From Byssothecium circinans (lineage: Eukaryota; Ascomycota; Dothideomycetes; Pleosporales; Massarinaceae), in NCBI GenBank assembly GCA_010015675.1, contig ML976979.1, positions 1,347,206 through 1,411,205 on the forward strand: a stretch of 64,000 bases of DNA. The letters are read 5' to 3'. The notes under the pieces were generated by a model. The model saw nothing but the letters and a program-made list of their open reading frames with translations, had not been told where the DNA came from and did no database searches. This document shows, piece by piece, positions 43,625 to 55,907 of the stretch. The position numbers and the translations under genes were made by a program. Numbering within the stretch: the stretch's first letter is position 1; every line of letters starts with the position of its first letter.

Positions 43625-46015
43625 ATGAGCGCATCAACGGGGGAAACGGAAAAAGGGCACAGGGGGGAGGTCGTCATGTCAAAGACGTGCCAAAACTGCT
43701 TCTCGCTGAAGATCCGATGCGACAGGACACAGGGAGCTGGCATATGCGATAGGTATGCCATACATGATAAGGACGCGAAATTGAGCACTGAGGGTGGTAG
43801 CTGATGCGGGAACAGATGTGCACGATTGGGGAAGCAGTGCCTTTTCCGACCGGCGCGACGGCGCGACAACTCTGCGAAGCGCGACACGTACGTCACCCCA
43901 AAACAGTCACGGAAAGGGGATGAGCATCTAATGGTGATAGTCGTATACAAGCCCTCGAGGCCCAGGTCCAAAACCTCCTCCGAACCCAGAATCCCGCCCA
44001 CACCGTGCAGCAACCCCTCCCGACCGTCAACGAAGAACGTCCGTCAACTACAATCACGCCCACGCCTTCCTCTATATCTATACCCTTGCCTTCCGTACCT
44101 ACCGAACAAGATGTCATCGATGAGGATATTCTCAGTATCGAGCGAGCGGATACCCTGGTGGAAATGTACCGGGCAGAAATGATGCCACACTTCCCATTCA
44201 TAATCATACCACCCCACGAGACTGGACGGGGAATGAGGCACGAGAGACCTTTTTTGTTTCTCACGATACTCTCAGTGGCGAGTTTCCATGACTTGGCCGC
44301 CCAGGAGAAGCTTGTGGAGCGGTTGAAGAGGATGGTTACGGAGAAGATATTTTATGGTGGAGATGATTGCTTGAAGCTGGAGTATTTGCAAGGGCTGCTT
44401 ATAATACTTGCATGGTATGTGCAATTAGAACTCGCAAGAAGGCGCCGGATATATTGATTGATTTGGGATAGGAACCAATATCACGGCCAGTCGAAGTTCT
44501 ATTCGCAGTACCTCCACCTCGCCATCTCAATAGCAGTGGACATGCGCTTCGACCGGAAACCCCTTCAACCCAAACCGAAACACCACAACGACAAGCGCGA
44601 TCCACTAGTCAAAGACAACCATCCCGGCCCTCAGGCATGGGGTTCAGGAGAGCAACGTGCCGCAGCTGGAATCTTCTACCTGTCGTCAACGTAATTGAAC
44701 CTTCAAGACCTCCTTCAAACATGCCTTGTTCTGACATCTGTTTCCAGAATATCAAGATTGCTGGATAAAATGAACATGTTCCCCTGCACCAAAATGATCG
44801 AAGACGGCTGTCTATCCCTCGGCCAAACCCGCGAGTACCGAACAGACAAAGACCTCTACCACGTCATCAAACTGCAACAAATCATAGAAACCACCGAGGC
44901 ATTAGGCCGAGACGCAACATCCGACATCGTCGCGCAAGAAGCCTATCTACGCATGCGCGACGAACTAGAAGCTTTCCGAACCTACCTCAACAGCGACTTC
45001 AGCGATAGCCGTGCGCGCCCCCTTCCTCTTTTCCACCCCACACCAAATATTAACATCAGGCGTAGATCTCCTATTCATGCAATTCCACACCGCAAAACTC
45101 TTCCTCCACCAAGTCTTCTTCTTCGAACGAAACCTCCAAACGCACCCACACTGCCACCTCCCGCTCCTAACCTCGGGTCTCGAATCCGCAAAATCCTTCC
45201 TAGATCTCTACCTCTGGCTGCCCCCAAAGTCCGAAATGGCGCTCTCAAACTCCGAATGGATCCAGCTCAGCTTCGGCGTCACACAAGCCGCGAAATTCGC
45301 AATCATTGCCAAAGCTCCCGGCGTGGAGATGCAGACGCGCGAGTTGAGACATCGGTTGAATATCGAGCATGTGTTTCGACATTTGGTTCTGAGGATCGGC
45401 GCGCTGGTGGGGAGGGCGGGTATGGGTGGCGATAAGAAGAGGGATGTTTTTTTGTATTATGAGCAGAGGGTTAGGAAGATTCAAAATTGGTATGAGGGGA
45501 TGAGCAGGGCGATGGGGAGTCTTAGTCCCGGATCGGTGAATCAGGAGTCGCCGCAATCGCAACAGCAGCAGTCTCAGCAGCAGCGGCAGAGATCGCCGTA
45601 TGCTGCGTCGCTTTCTTCGTCTCCGCATTCACTTCAGCATTTGCACACGCCGTCGCAAGTCCCGTTGTCTTTGACATTTTCTCACCAACAATCGGCTTTC
45701 TCCAATCCGCACGCACCGCCGCCACCACTGCAGCACCAGCAGCTTCCCGTGTCATACTCCGCAGGAGATATGTTGCAGGCGTCTACTACACCGGTCATGA
45801 ATGCGTACTCCACGTTTGCGTCGTCTTCGCCTTCGCTTGCGTTTCCTGACTTGATGAGCGCGCCGGGTTGGGACGCTTTGTTTGCGGTGCCTATGGAGGA
45901 CACGGGGTGGATGATAGATGTTGGGCAGGGATATGACGTTGGAACTACTGGTATGGATGTTGGGGTCACGCCAACTAGTGATGGTAGTTGGGGAGATGGG
46001 TCAAGGAATTTATGA
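43625..46015 (+). CDS. Zn2Cys6 transcription factor with Gln-rich C-terminus
   Basis: Six exons, 43625-43752, 43816-43887, 43941-44414, 44472-44690, 44748-45010 and 45060-46015, join in phase to give 703 residues; all introns are 49-63 bp. The zinc cluster, residues about 22-50, follows C-x2-C-x6-C-x8-C-x2-C-x6-C starting CQNCFSLKIRC and is split by the first intron. A short coiled coil (TRIQALEAQVQNLL) follows at once, suggesting a dimer on paired CGG sites. A fungal regulatory middle domain spans about residues 115-470, and the C-terminal 170 residues are Gln/Ser/Pro-rich with an acidic end, as in activation regions. Its targets cannot be told from position; neighbours are a YbjQ-like protein and an amidohydrolase. 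It is intact and probably nuclear. Confidence 0.88.
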
Positions 46016-46273
46016 GAAAGGCGTAATAGGGGACTGGATTTTTGTACGGTCGGTTAGGGACTAGTATCATCGCCAACTAAGCGGAAACAGATAACAGGAT
46101 GGTTCGCCAACGTACGTGCACAACAAAATATCGGAGATGCTCTTGGAAAGGCGCAAATACGGATTTTCTACTTCGACACCAAGAATGGAACACTTCCTCC
46201 CTCGTCGTACCCAACGCATCGTTTCATCCCATATATACACCAATAAACCCCTCAATATCAACAGCCACAACCC

Positions 46274-47887
46274 CTACGCACCATATACTTTCACCCCACC
46301 AAACCACGTCTCCCTAACCTCCGCCTTCAACAACTCCCCCGCCTCAAACCCCATACCCACCACCACAAAATCCGCCATCTTCCCCACCTCCAAGCTCCCG
46401 ACCCTCTCCTCCGCAAAGCATGAATACGCCACGCCCCTCGTCGCCGCAGAAACCGCTTCCACAATCCCCAACTTAAAGTGCTCATTCAAGGGAGCGTCCC
46501 CGGCCTGCGGCTGTCTCGCACTCTTCCTCGTCGTTGCAACATACAAATTCGGCAACGGCGCATGCGGCGCCGTCGGCGAATCCGACCCAATCGCCAACAG
46601 AGCCCCATGGTCAGCGAACTCTTTGTACGCGAAGGCGCGCTTCACACGCTCGGGACCGAGGAGTTTCGGCCACGCGCGGAGGATGGCTGGATCGGCGTGG
46701 ACAGGTTGAATAGATGCTGTGATGCCCAGGTTCCCCAGGCGAGCAGCGTCCGCGGGCGACGTGAGCTCCAAGTGCTCGATGCGGTGTCTCTGGCCCGGCC
46801 TCCCGTGCTTTTCCAGGGCATTGATGGCATTGTGAACGGCCTGGTCACCGATGGCGTGGAGTGCACATTGGAGACCTGCGTCGCATGCTTTCTTGACTAC
46901 GGGGTCAAGCATCTCGGGCGTCCAGATAGGATCTGGGGATGCGCCGTTCGATGTATAAGGTTCGGAGAGGGCGGCGGTACATGCATCCACCACGCCGTCG
47001 CAGATGATCTTGATGCCTAGGATACGCAGATCTGGATTAGTATTGTTGTTGAATTGCTTGGTGAGTTCAATGGCGCGGTCGACTTGTTGAAGTCGAGGGG
47101 TTTCTCCTGTGCCGGGAGATATGCACCAATGCGCTCCAATGCGTATAGGCAGGGTGCCGTTGTAAGAATCGCGGAGAGCGAGGATGGCATCCCACGCATT
47201 TTCATCCATGGCCATGTCGATACAGCCCGTGCAGCCTACATGATGGTATGCGGTAATTGCGGCTTGCAACGCGGTCGTCTTTTCTTCCATGGAGAGAACG
47301 TTGGCGAGGAATGGCCAGACGATGATGAGTACGCAGGCTTCACTCAGCAAACCGGATGCTTTCCCATCGGCGTCACGCTCGATGGTCCCGCCTGCTGGAT
47401 CTTGCATATCTTGCACTCCCATCTCTTTCAGCGCAGCGCTGTTGCACCAACAGGAGTGAAGATCCTTGGAGTCGATATAGATGGGTCTGGGGTCTAGATC
47501 ATCCAGCATACTCGCTTTCGCCAGTCCATCCGTCATCGAATGCATCCATCCCATGCACAAGATCCGCTCTTTCTCCGGGTTCTCTTTCGCATATTTGCTG
47601 ATCCGCGAGCGAATCTCCTCCAGGTTCTCACAAGCGTTTAAATCTACCTTAGCAAGCGATTGTCCCAGCGTTAGGAAATGCATATGGCCATCGATGAACC
47701 CGGGGAGTACATATTGGCCATTGAGGTCCTGAGTATGTACATCGCCGTATGAAAGGAGCTCGGGGGAGTTTTTGGGTCCGATGTAGGTGATCTTGCCATC
47801 TTTGATGAGCATGCATTCGTGGAAAGAGGGGGTTGGGGAGTTGCCGGCGAAGAAGCGGCCGTTCGTGAAGAGTTGGGTGGTTGTCAT
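46274..47887 (-). CDS. amidohydrolase family 3 metal-dependent hydrolase
   Basis: A single-exon gene of 537 residues from the ATG at 47887; an upstream extension begins only at a GTG and is not used. The protein begins with the small beta-sandwich typical of amidohydrolases (FTNGRFFAG, KITYIGPK) and the metal-binding GFIDGHMH at about residues 63-70. Later it has ALHAIGDQAVHNAINALE, HRIEHLEL and AIGSDSP, which supply the remaining metal ligands and the catalytic Asp. It closes with GKMADFVVV, as in YtcJ-like and N-substituted formamide deformylase-like enzymes. These cleave amide or formamide bonds with zinc or another divalent metal; the natural substrate is not predictable. No signal peptide, so probably cytosolic. 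Confidence 0.92.
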   Translation of the reverse strand: MTTTQLFTNGRFFAGNSPTPSFHECMLIKDGKITYIGPKNSPELLSYGDVHTQDLNGQYVLPGFIDGHMHFLTLGQSLAKVDLNACENLEEIRSRISKYAKENPEKERILCMGWMHSMTDGLAKASMLDDLDPRPIYIDSKDLHSCWCNSAALKEMGVQDMQDPAGGTIERDADGKASGLLSEACVLIIVWPFLANVLSMEEKTTALQAAITAYHHVGCTGCIDMAMDENAWDAILALRDSYNGTLPIRIGAHWCISPGTGETPRLQQVDRAIELTKQFNNNTNPDLRILGIKIICDGVVDACTAALSEPYTSNGASPDPIWTPEMLDPVVKKACDAGLQCALHAIGDQAVHNAINALEKHGRPGQRHRIEHLELTSPADAARLGNLGITASIQPVHADPAILRAWPKLLGPERVKRAFAYKEFADHGALLAIGSDSPTAPHAPLPNLYVATTRKSARQPQAGDAPLNEHFKLGIVEAVSAATRGVAYSCFAEERVGSLEVGKMADFVVVGMGFEAGELLKAEVRETWFGGVKVYGA

Positions 47888-48852
47888 TGCGGGTGGTTGT
47901 ACGGGGGAGGGGTTGTGTATGGAGGGGTGAGGGGTCGTTATCAGATGGATTACCACCTAAGCCGAGGTCGGAGATGGGAAGATCCGAGGTATGTCCGATG
48001 CCTGAGCATCTCTGCGTGTGCTTCTTCTCGTTGGAACTTTCTGTTTTCAGCGTCTGTAAAAGGTATTGGCTCAGCAGTCGCATAGACAGAACTACCAGAA
48101 AAGGTAAGGAGTTTCACAAGTACCCTGCGGTACTGGAACGATCGTCTCCGTTTTCCGCTTGCCTTATTTGCTATCTTAGCACCTGATATCGCTGTCACGA
48201 ACTCTTTTCCTTCCATGCCCATTCCCTCGTTTTTCTAGCCTTCCCATCAGAATTTGACACCATATATCTAACTCAGAAGCTCAAATGGCTTCCATGCTTT
48301 AGCTTATTTCTCTGATGGTTGTTGGAAATACGAAGCACGTCGTTCACCAGAGATATTGCCTGATCACTGCATTTTCATACACATTGTCTCAGTATCGTAT
48401 TTTTCTCTGAATGGCTTCCAGCATATCGTTTGATGACACATGCCAGTGTGTATCGTTCTGTTCGTCGATATTTACGAACAGCTGGAAAGATATTTGTGGC
48501 TGGACTCAACCTTCCCCAAGCAAATGCACCAACCCGCCCACGTAATCTATCAAGAAACGCTCATATCTCCAGTTTTCAATATAATGCGTGTTTTTTCGAT
48601 CTTCGGCTGGCCGTCATCATCGTTCTTTCCCAAGTAGGTGATCCTTCATTTTCCCTTCCCTCATCTACGACTCGACACCCCAGGGTCTCGTACCTCAAAC
48701 ATACACGGTATTCTACTCCAACAAGCCTGTGCTCAAAAGTTAAGCGAAGGACGAAAAAGAGGGTCCACCAGCCCAGTCTCTATAACGCTCTTCCGGCGAC
48801 CTGCCACTTGCGACGTCCATACTCTACCTCAAGGTAGTGACAAGTCGCCACG
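47888..48852. other. gene-free interval between divergent genes
   Basis: This 965-bp stretch separates the divergent amidohydrolase and P450 genes and must hold their promoters. No gene, repeat or defined site was recognised. Confidence 0.5.
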
Positions 48853-50695
48853 ATGTCCTCCACAAGCGCACTCTCCCGCTCAATAGTCCTGTGCCTCGTC
48901 TTTGCCATCTGCATGTTGTACAAAATCCTCCGCTTTGGCAGCCGTGAGAAGCATCTTCCCCGGGGTCCACCGACAGTACCCATTCTTGGAAATGCCCACC
49001 TGATCCCAAAGCAGAACTTGTACCGCAAGTAAGTTAGATACTATCATATCCAGCAGTTCAAGCTGATCATGTTATAGGATTGCAGAGTGGAGCCAGTAGT
49101 ACGGCTCGGTGTACTCCCTCAAAGTGGGCAGAGGCACTATTGTTGTACTGAATGACCGTCAAGCCGTGTTCGAGCTCCTCAGCAAGAACGGTGCAAATTA
49201 CTTGAGCCGAGCTAGAGAGAAACAGTCCGAGGTCGCGCTCAACAATGAGTCATTTGCTATGATGCACGCTACGCTTATGTACAAGGCTCATCGCAAGATC
49301 GCTATGAAGTTGTTGAGTCCTGCGAGGCTGGATGACAGTGAGCGTGCTAAGGTTCTGGACGCTGAGTAAGAATCCTCACTTGCAATTCAGCACGTTGGTT
49401 TTGACAATGTCAGGACCATTGCGCTCATGAATGATCTCTTGTCAACGCCCGAGGACTTCAGTGCTCATGTCAAGCGGTCCACAGCTTCCATGGCTAGTAT
49501 CCCCGTCTATGGGCAGCGAGCAACTTCTCCTGACACATTCTGGGCAACGGTAAGATCTGGAATCCTCTTCCATTGTTCTATCCACTAACTCATTACAGTG
49601 TGGTTATGAAGCCATCGAAGCAGTATGCTAAGCCTCCTATCGTCGACTAACTAAATAACTGAACCGGAAATACAGATCAACAATGCTTTAGAACCCGGCT
49701 CCTACTTCCCAGTTGAGCAATTCCCCTTCCTTAAATTCGTTCCTTCTCGCTGGAACCCCGGCCCCGGAAATGCCTTCGCCTGTTCCCACACCATGGCGCA
49801 TCTTTGGTCGCATGCACGCCAACTCGTCGAAGCTCGCCGTGATATCGGAGACCACCGCGACTGCATCATGGACAAATTTCTCTCTGGCGAGGTTAAGAAC
49901 GATGTTCCCATGAGCGACGCGGTACTCAATCACTTCTGTGGCACCCTTCTCGAAGGAGCTACGTCGACGACCGCTCAATCGGTGCACACCAACTTGCTGT
50001 TCCTAGGTAAGTACCCCGAGGTGCAAAAACGGGCGCGAGAGGATCTTGATCGTGCTTGCGGAATAAGGATTCCGGCGTGGAGTGATTTTGACCAGTTGCC
50101 GTTCATCAATTGCATTGTCAAATAGGGGTTGAGGATCAGGCCTACGTAAGTCCATTTTCGTAAAATACTGATGTTGTAACTGAAAGATAGCTTCAGTGCA
50201 CCTGTAGGCGTTCCGCATAGCGCTACAAAAGACGACTGGTACAAAGGGATGCTTATCCCCGCTGGCAGCACCGTTTTAATTCCCTCCTATGCGCTGAACC
50301 ATACGTCCGCTCACTACTCTGGCCCCTCAACCTACAATCCCTCCCACTACCTCCATCTCCCCAACAAACTCGCCACGCACTTTGCCGCTAGTCCCGATTA
50401 CAGCAACCGCGATCATTATACGTATGGCGCAGGACGTAGGATCTGCGTTGGCATCCATCTGGCTGAGCGCACGCAGTGGATGATCATGGCGAGGGTGTTA
50501 TGGGGCTTCATCATTTCCCCTGCTGTCGATGGGTCTGGGAACGAGATCGAACTCGATATCGATGCGTATACGACGGGCTTGAGCTATGAGCCGCTGCCGT
50601 TCAAGCTCATGATTGTACCGCGAAGCGAGGAGCATGCTGAGCTGATTTGGAAGGAGTTCAAGGACGTGGATGCATACCTGAGAGAGTGGGAATAG
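48853..50695 (+). pseudogene. cytochrome P450 with two in-frame stops
   Basis: Six exons can be followed: 48853-49028, 49078-49365, 49414-49549, 49599-49622, 49676-50145 and 50191-50695, for a frame of about 532 codons. A membrane anchor (residues 9-25) and the [13 protein letters not shown] hinge open the protein. The I-helix block is LLEGATSTTAQS, near 49950, and the heme-binding loop is YGAGRRICVG near 50435, with the Cys ligand present. Two stops interrupt it. A TAG at 49097-49099 follows KIAEWSQ, before YGSVYSL. A TAG at 50123-50125 occurs exactly where the K-helix ExxR motif should have its Glu (VNCIVK-like context, then GLR). The first could arise from CAG by C to T; the second needs a transversion from a Glu codon. 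Relatives are fungal microsomal monooxygenases of secondary metabolism. No enzyme can be made unless the stops are sequencing errors. Confidence 0.85.
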
Positions 50696-51456
50696 GTAAA
50701 TTGTATGTCTGTTGCGTGGTTTCCAGTGGAGCTTGTGCTTTTCGATGGACAATCCGTGTGAGCCAGTATGCTTGGCTTTTGCCTTGCTGCTTTTTTCCGG
50801 ACGTTGGCACGCATCGACTGCTAGGCCAGGGAACTATGTGCTATTGTAGGCTTCCATGTATTTGCCCTTCCTTCTTCGCGTCGCTTCGGCGAACCTAATT
50901 CAAATCATGTTGTAGCAATGGCGTGCCTGAGGCAGCACCTTTTATGACTACAACGAGGTTCAAGGATGTGGATTCGGAATCATTGTATACTCTTTATCTC
51001 CTATTATCTACGCAACTCTACATCCTAGGTACGAGCAGCTGTACGATTCCGCTTGTCCTTTACGACTTCCCAACGAACACTGATCTTGCGAAAATACTGG
51101 AGGCTTCTAATTAACGAAAACTCATTTACATGATACTTGAGAATCAACGATACAGGTATTTGGATGGATACCTCTCCGTTAACGACAGAGGACAAGGGTT
51201 GTGTAGCAGCGTAACGGAAAAGTCGTTTTCCCAAGAGTCCGAGGCGCATTAGGCGTATCAGATAGCACTGGGACGTTTAAGCGGACAACGAATAGGCAAT
51301 AACGCGGAAAAGAGCAGTCGTTGCTGCAACATATACAACAAAGATACAAGCTGGGGTATCATACATATCAATATCTTCCAAAGCGCCTGCAAATGCTCAC
51401 AGAACCAATCGCACGGGACGCCAAGGTCAAGAATCATCGACGCCGGCTCACAACCT
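50696..51456. other. gene-free interval
   Basis: It lies between the 3' ends of the P450 pseudogene and the APC8 gene. No coding region or repeat is supported. Confidence 0.5.
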
Positions 51457-53435
51457 CTACTCATGCTTATCCCTTTCAATCCTTGCTCTGATATCCCTCA
51501 CCAGCGCTTTAGCATCTTCCACCTCCACCCCGTCCTGACAAAGCTCGTTCGCAAGTTCCATGGCCTTCTGATACATTCCCCTTCCATACTCCCACCGCGC
51601 CAGCCACAATCGTGCCTTACTCGTCGTAGGCGTAACTCCCACGCCACCGCCAGCCTCTGAACTTCCCTCGTCGTACTCTGGGCCTTCTTCTTGCGCGAGG
51701 ACTAGCTCCATATATGCGGCGCATTCCTGCATGTCGTGGAGACGTTCATAGTAAAGGGCGATCTGATAGAGGACTTCTGGATCGAGCACGCCGCCACCGA
51801 GGCCGGACATGTCGCCGGAGCCAAAGGAGGAAGCTACACCGCCATCGTAATAAGAACCGGCGACCAAGGCACGCTTGTAGGCGCGGATGCCGTTTGTGAC
51901 TTTGCCAATCTTGCCAAAACACTGGCCGACCGCCATCCAGAGTTTCGGATCGTAGGGTCGTAAGGCTGCAGCGCGCTGGTGGTAGAATAGAGCGTACGAG
52001 TGCATTTCCAGCACCTCGTAGGTTTGTCCCAACCCGTACCAGGCGCGATAATCTTTTCGATTGACGTCTACAGCGCGACGATAAGAGTCGATTGCTGCGT
52101 GGGTATTCTTCATTTCGACAAATTCATGACCCATGAGAGTCCAGGCTGAGAGGAAGTTCCGGTCCAGTATCAAAGCCCTCCGAAAGTAGACAACGGCCTT
52201 TTCGTGCTCGGACTTGAGCGAGAAGTAATTGCCAATGACGCAGCAGGTCTCGGGTCGGAATTTGTCGGTATTGGAGGCAAGCTGCGCTAAGAAGGCTAGT
52301 TTTGGCCTCAAGCCCATGACGTAGAGGATGTTGGAGTAGTTGTCAAGGTTGTCGAGACGGTGCGGTTCGCTTATTAGTATCTGTGAGAAAATGCCCTCCG
52401 CTTCTTCGAACTCCTTGGTGTGGTAGTGCAGTAGCGCACGCTGTGCTTTTAAGAAGGATGATGCCGGGAAAATGGTAAGGATTTGTGTGAGCGAGTTGTG
52501 GACCTGTTCGCTCGATTGGAAGAGTTCCTGCGACGCAGTGACGTGAAAGATGAAGGTCATGATGTTTTGCGGTAGGCGAGGAACGATCTGATTCAGCTCT
52601 TCCACGTTGCCCAGAAGACTGATCAACTCCTGCCATGCGCCCCAATTGTACGTGTATTGGTGCACACTCCGGATCAAGTAGTCCATGGCCAGCTTCTCGT
52701 TCTTGCTCTTCGCCAGCACAATGCCGTACAAATATTCCAGCCATCCCTGCGACTGCCTGCCGCTCGTCGGCAGTTTACTAAACCATTCCTCCAGTATGGC
52801 GCATATGCCCGAGAGTTCCTGATTGGCCGTCACGCCGCCATCTTCTGGCCCTAACAGCATCTTGCTGTCTTCGTTCATGCGCTTCTCTCCGGCGATGTAT
52901 CTCGCATACAAGGCTAGAAAGAGTGCCTTCTGACTTAATCCGTGTATCGAATCGCCAACAATCTTCGGCTTGGTTGGGGTGCCCATCTTTGCCTTGCCTT
53001 TTTGCTTTGCTCTAGCTGGCGGGGGCGATGCCGTGTACATCGAGCTTTTGGATGGGGCGCTGGGGAGAAAGACGGCGGCGCATCGGTCGAACTCGCGGCA
53101 ATCATAGTACGTCTTTGCGAGGAGGTATCTGTGCGATTCTCGGGCTTCTAACCGTTGCTCAGTGCCATCTCTAGGCACCGCGTTCGGTGTGTGCGGCGGC
53201 GCATCCGACATGGGCGAGTCGACGTCGGTGACGGAGCCATCGTCGTCTGGAGAGGAGAGGGAATTGAGCAGTTCTGCGGCCCTGGGTAAGCATCAGCACG
53301 GATATGAGATGAGGCCTCGAGCATAGCAGCATACCATTTCGCTGACTGATACAAGCAGCGCTCAGTGCAGGAGACAACGGCGTCCTGTAGCTGCGCTTTC
53401 AACTGCGCCTCGTCTGCCTGCGATAACGTCGCCAT
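51457..53435 (-). CDS. CDC23: anaphase-promoting complex subunit 8 (Cdc23)
   Basis: Two exons, 53435-53335 and 53281-51457, with a 53-bp intron, give 641 residues. The protein begins with the APC8 N-terminal helical domain and continues as a tetratricopeptide-repeat superhelix. The repeats between about residues 320 and 560 are clear: DNLDNYSNILYVMGLRPKL, PETCCVIGNYFSLKSEHEKA, LSAWTLMGHEFVEMKNTHAA, YRAWYGLGQTYEVLEMHSYA and PKLWMAVGQCFGKIGKV. These blocks are very conserved in Cdc23 from yeast to man. It is a scaffold TPR subunit of the nuclear ubiquitin ligase that drives the metaphase-anaphase transition and mitotic exit. A Ser/Pro- and Gly-rich insertion lies near residues 75-105. It is a core gene with no damage, and marks the end of the accessory region. 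Confidence 0.95.
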
Positions 53436-53703
53436 GGTGTTCCCAATGCACTGAAGGTCACATCAAGACGACGCGTGTGGTGCCGCTTGGCTGCCGTGTT
53501 GGTGTGGGTGCAGATGCAGGGTGGGGCAACAACGCACCAAAACAACCCGGAATGGAACATCGTTTCTCCGGTGGAGTGAATTAATTTGTCTCCGCCCCCT
53601 CCCACGTTGCTTTGAACCCTGCTCGCATCACCGCAGTCAGGCCTTACATACTTCTAATTCCCGCCCTTGGTCCGTGGCAGTCATCGATTGCACCTCCGCC
53701 AAT

Positions 53704-54804
53704 ATGACGTCCCCTACCACATTGAAAGAGTTTGAGAGCGTGTGGCCACGCATTGTCGCCGACTTGGAGGGCCACTGCAAACAATACAAACTCCCCCAGC
53801 AGTCACTCGATTGGTTCATTCGGGTACATTTTCAAGAATCTATATATACATGTCCAGTTGCTCACCCATGACAGTCATTGAACTACAACACAGTCGGTGG
53901 AAAATGCAACCGAGGAATGTCAGTCGTGGACACTGCCTCCATCCTCCTGGGGAAGACCCTGGACCCATCTTCAGAAGACTACTTCCAGGTCGCCCTCCTC
54001 GGCTGGATGATTGAGCTCCTGCAGGCCTTCTTCTTGGTCTCAGACGACATCATGGACTCTTCCAAGACACGGCGAGGCCAGCCATGCTGGTACCTAGTCC
54101 CCAACGTAGGTATGGTAGCCATCAACGACGCCTTCCTGCTCGAATCCGCCATCTACGTTCTCCTCAAGAAGCATTTCCGCCAGCACAAGAACTACATTGA
54201 CATGGTCGAGCTGTTCCACGAAGTTACCTTCCAGACCGAGCTCGGGCAGTGCTGTGATCTGTTGACAGCGCCTGAGGACCATGTTGATCTTGATAACTTT
54301 AGTCTGGAGAAGTTTTCCTTCATTGTCATCTTCAAGACGGCGTACTACTCTTTCTACCTCCCGGTCGCACTGGCTTTGCACTACATCGGTGCCGCGACAC
54401 CGAAGAACCTCCAAACCTCACTAGACATCCTGATTCCCATGGGCGAGTACTTCCAGGCGCAAGATGACTATCTCGACGCATTCGCCGATCCAGAGACCCT
54501 CGGGAAGATCGGTACTGATATCCAAGACAACAAGTGCTCATGGGTGGTCAACCAGGCGCTGAAAAAGGTAAACCCCGAACAACGCAAGCTCCTCGAGGAG
54601 AATTACGGCCAGAAAGACGCAGCGAAGGAGGTCAAGGTCAAGGAGCTGTACCACGAGTTGAAGCTGCAAGAGTTCTACCAGCAGTGGGAGGAAGAGCGCG
54701 TGGCGGATTTGAGAGCGAAGATCGACAAGGTGGATGAGAGTGAGGGGTTGAAGAAGTCGGTATTCGAGGCATTCCTAAAGAAGATCTATAAGAGGAGCAA
54801 ATAA
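53704..54804 (+). CDS. ERG20: farnesyl diphosphate synthase
   Basis: Two exons, 53704-53823 and 53875-54804, with a 51-bp intron, give 349 residues, the usual length. The enzyme condenses dimethylallyl and geranyl diphosphate with isopentenyl diphosphate to make farnesyl diphosphate for sterols, ubiquinone, dolichol and prenylated proteins. Visible motifs: [10 protein letters not shown] at the isopentenyl diphosphate site, the first Asp-rich motif in [17 protein letters not shown] with two aromatic-type residues (FF) a few positions before it, which fits a farnesyl product, and the second motif in [26 protein letters not shown] follows. The C-terminus ends in KRSK. One oddity is Val and Cys in the [10 protein letters not shown] block, where Pro and Leu are common. 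It is divergent from APC8 with about 270 bp between the start codons. Confidence 0.95.
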
Positions 54805-55907
54805 GCAATTGGCGGCTGCAGCTTCAGCAAGGATACAGAACACGGGGCCGAGATACGACAAAGCAACACGGTAACGATGATGAATGATGTTCAGGCAAGA
54901 TTTTTTATTTTTTTGAAATTGGAACAGAGCAAGTGTCTACATCTCTACACGAACTTGTTATATGTACATCAGTCTCTTAAGTGCGATCATTGTTCTCTGG
55001 TGTTCTTTCCCTCTTACATCCATAAGGTCTGCGTTACTGCACGTGGGTCTGAAGGAATGTGTGGGGGCCCATGCGTACCTTGCATTGTCCCAGATCCTAG
55101 GGACTGACTCGCCTCGGATTCGGGTCAGGATATTCCTGGAAAGTAGCTGAACCGCTGATAAGGCTCTTTCTCCTTTTCTCGACTCTCTTAGCCTTTTCTC
55201 GCACCTTGATCACAGTCAACCCCGGAAATATCCTCAGCAGGCATGATTTTCACGCGCCAACCTGGACTCTGGATGGTGAAATGGGGCGAGAGAAGTGAAG
55301 CGCAATACCTGTCGTGCCGGTGTCACACGTGTGATATCGCAGTTGTCCATGCAGAATCTAGATCGGCAATGACGAGTTACCCATGCTCTCTTAGAGCATA
55401 ATACTAGGCCTGTTCGAGGTTGGATACACACTTCCTCAGCCTATAATTCGTTCCACCGTCCCTATGATCCTGGGTTTCTGGGGTATTGGTGTATCGCATT
55501 GACCCGCCTAGTCCTCGTTACGAAATTCTCCATGAACCATGGAGGGACGATGCCGTCCCAGATCGAAAACCGAGGAAGCATACCTAGCCCACTGCAGGGC
55601 TTTGTATGATATTCCGCCACAAGTAACGTCGACCGTGCATGCTTTAAGTTCGCCGACTTGGAAGAGCGGAAATTGGAAGACAGCGATGATGTTCAAAAGC
55701 CTATTCTGCATGTCAGTCAATCAGTGAAGGCAATCATGAATCCTTCGGCACATGGATACCTGCAACATTCTGCAGCTGCACTCCGTAAAACTAGACCCCT
55801 TTCCACATGCTACCGAGTACCGACACTGTGGAGTCTGGACTCTTCGCTCAAGTGTTTGTCTTTGTTATTTCCTTTCACTCACATTTTACCTTCTGGCTTC
55901 TGGTAGG
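54805..55907. other. gene-free interval
   Basis: 3' flank of the farnesyl diphosphate synthase and upstream region of the receptor gene. No supportable gene or repeat is seen; the short frames lack family features. Confidence 0.5.

Noticed and set aside
44044..44264. Minus-strand frames opposite the second Zn2Cys6 gene
   Set aside because: They mirror exons of a well-supported gene on the plus strand.
47888..47956. N-terminal extension of the amidohydrolase
   Set aside because: It starts only from GTG and gives a Pro/His-rich segment; the ATG at 47887 leads directly into the family fold.
49078..49105. Alternative acceptor to bypass the first P450 stop
   Set aside because: Acceptors after AGCCAG or CAGTAG put the downstream exon out of frame, so the stop remains.
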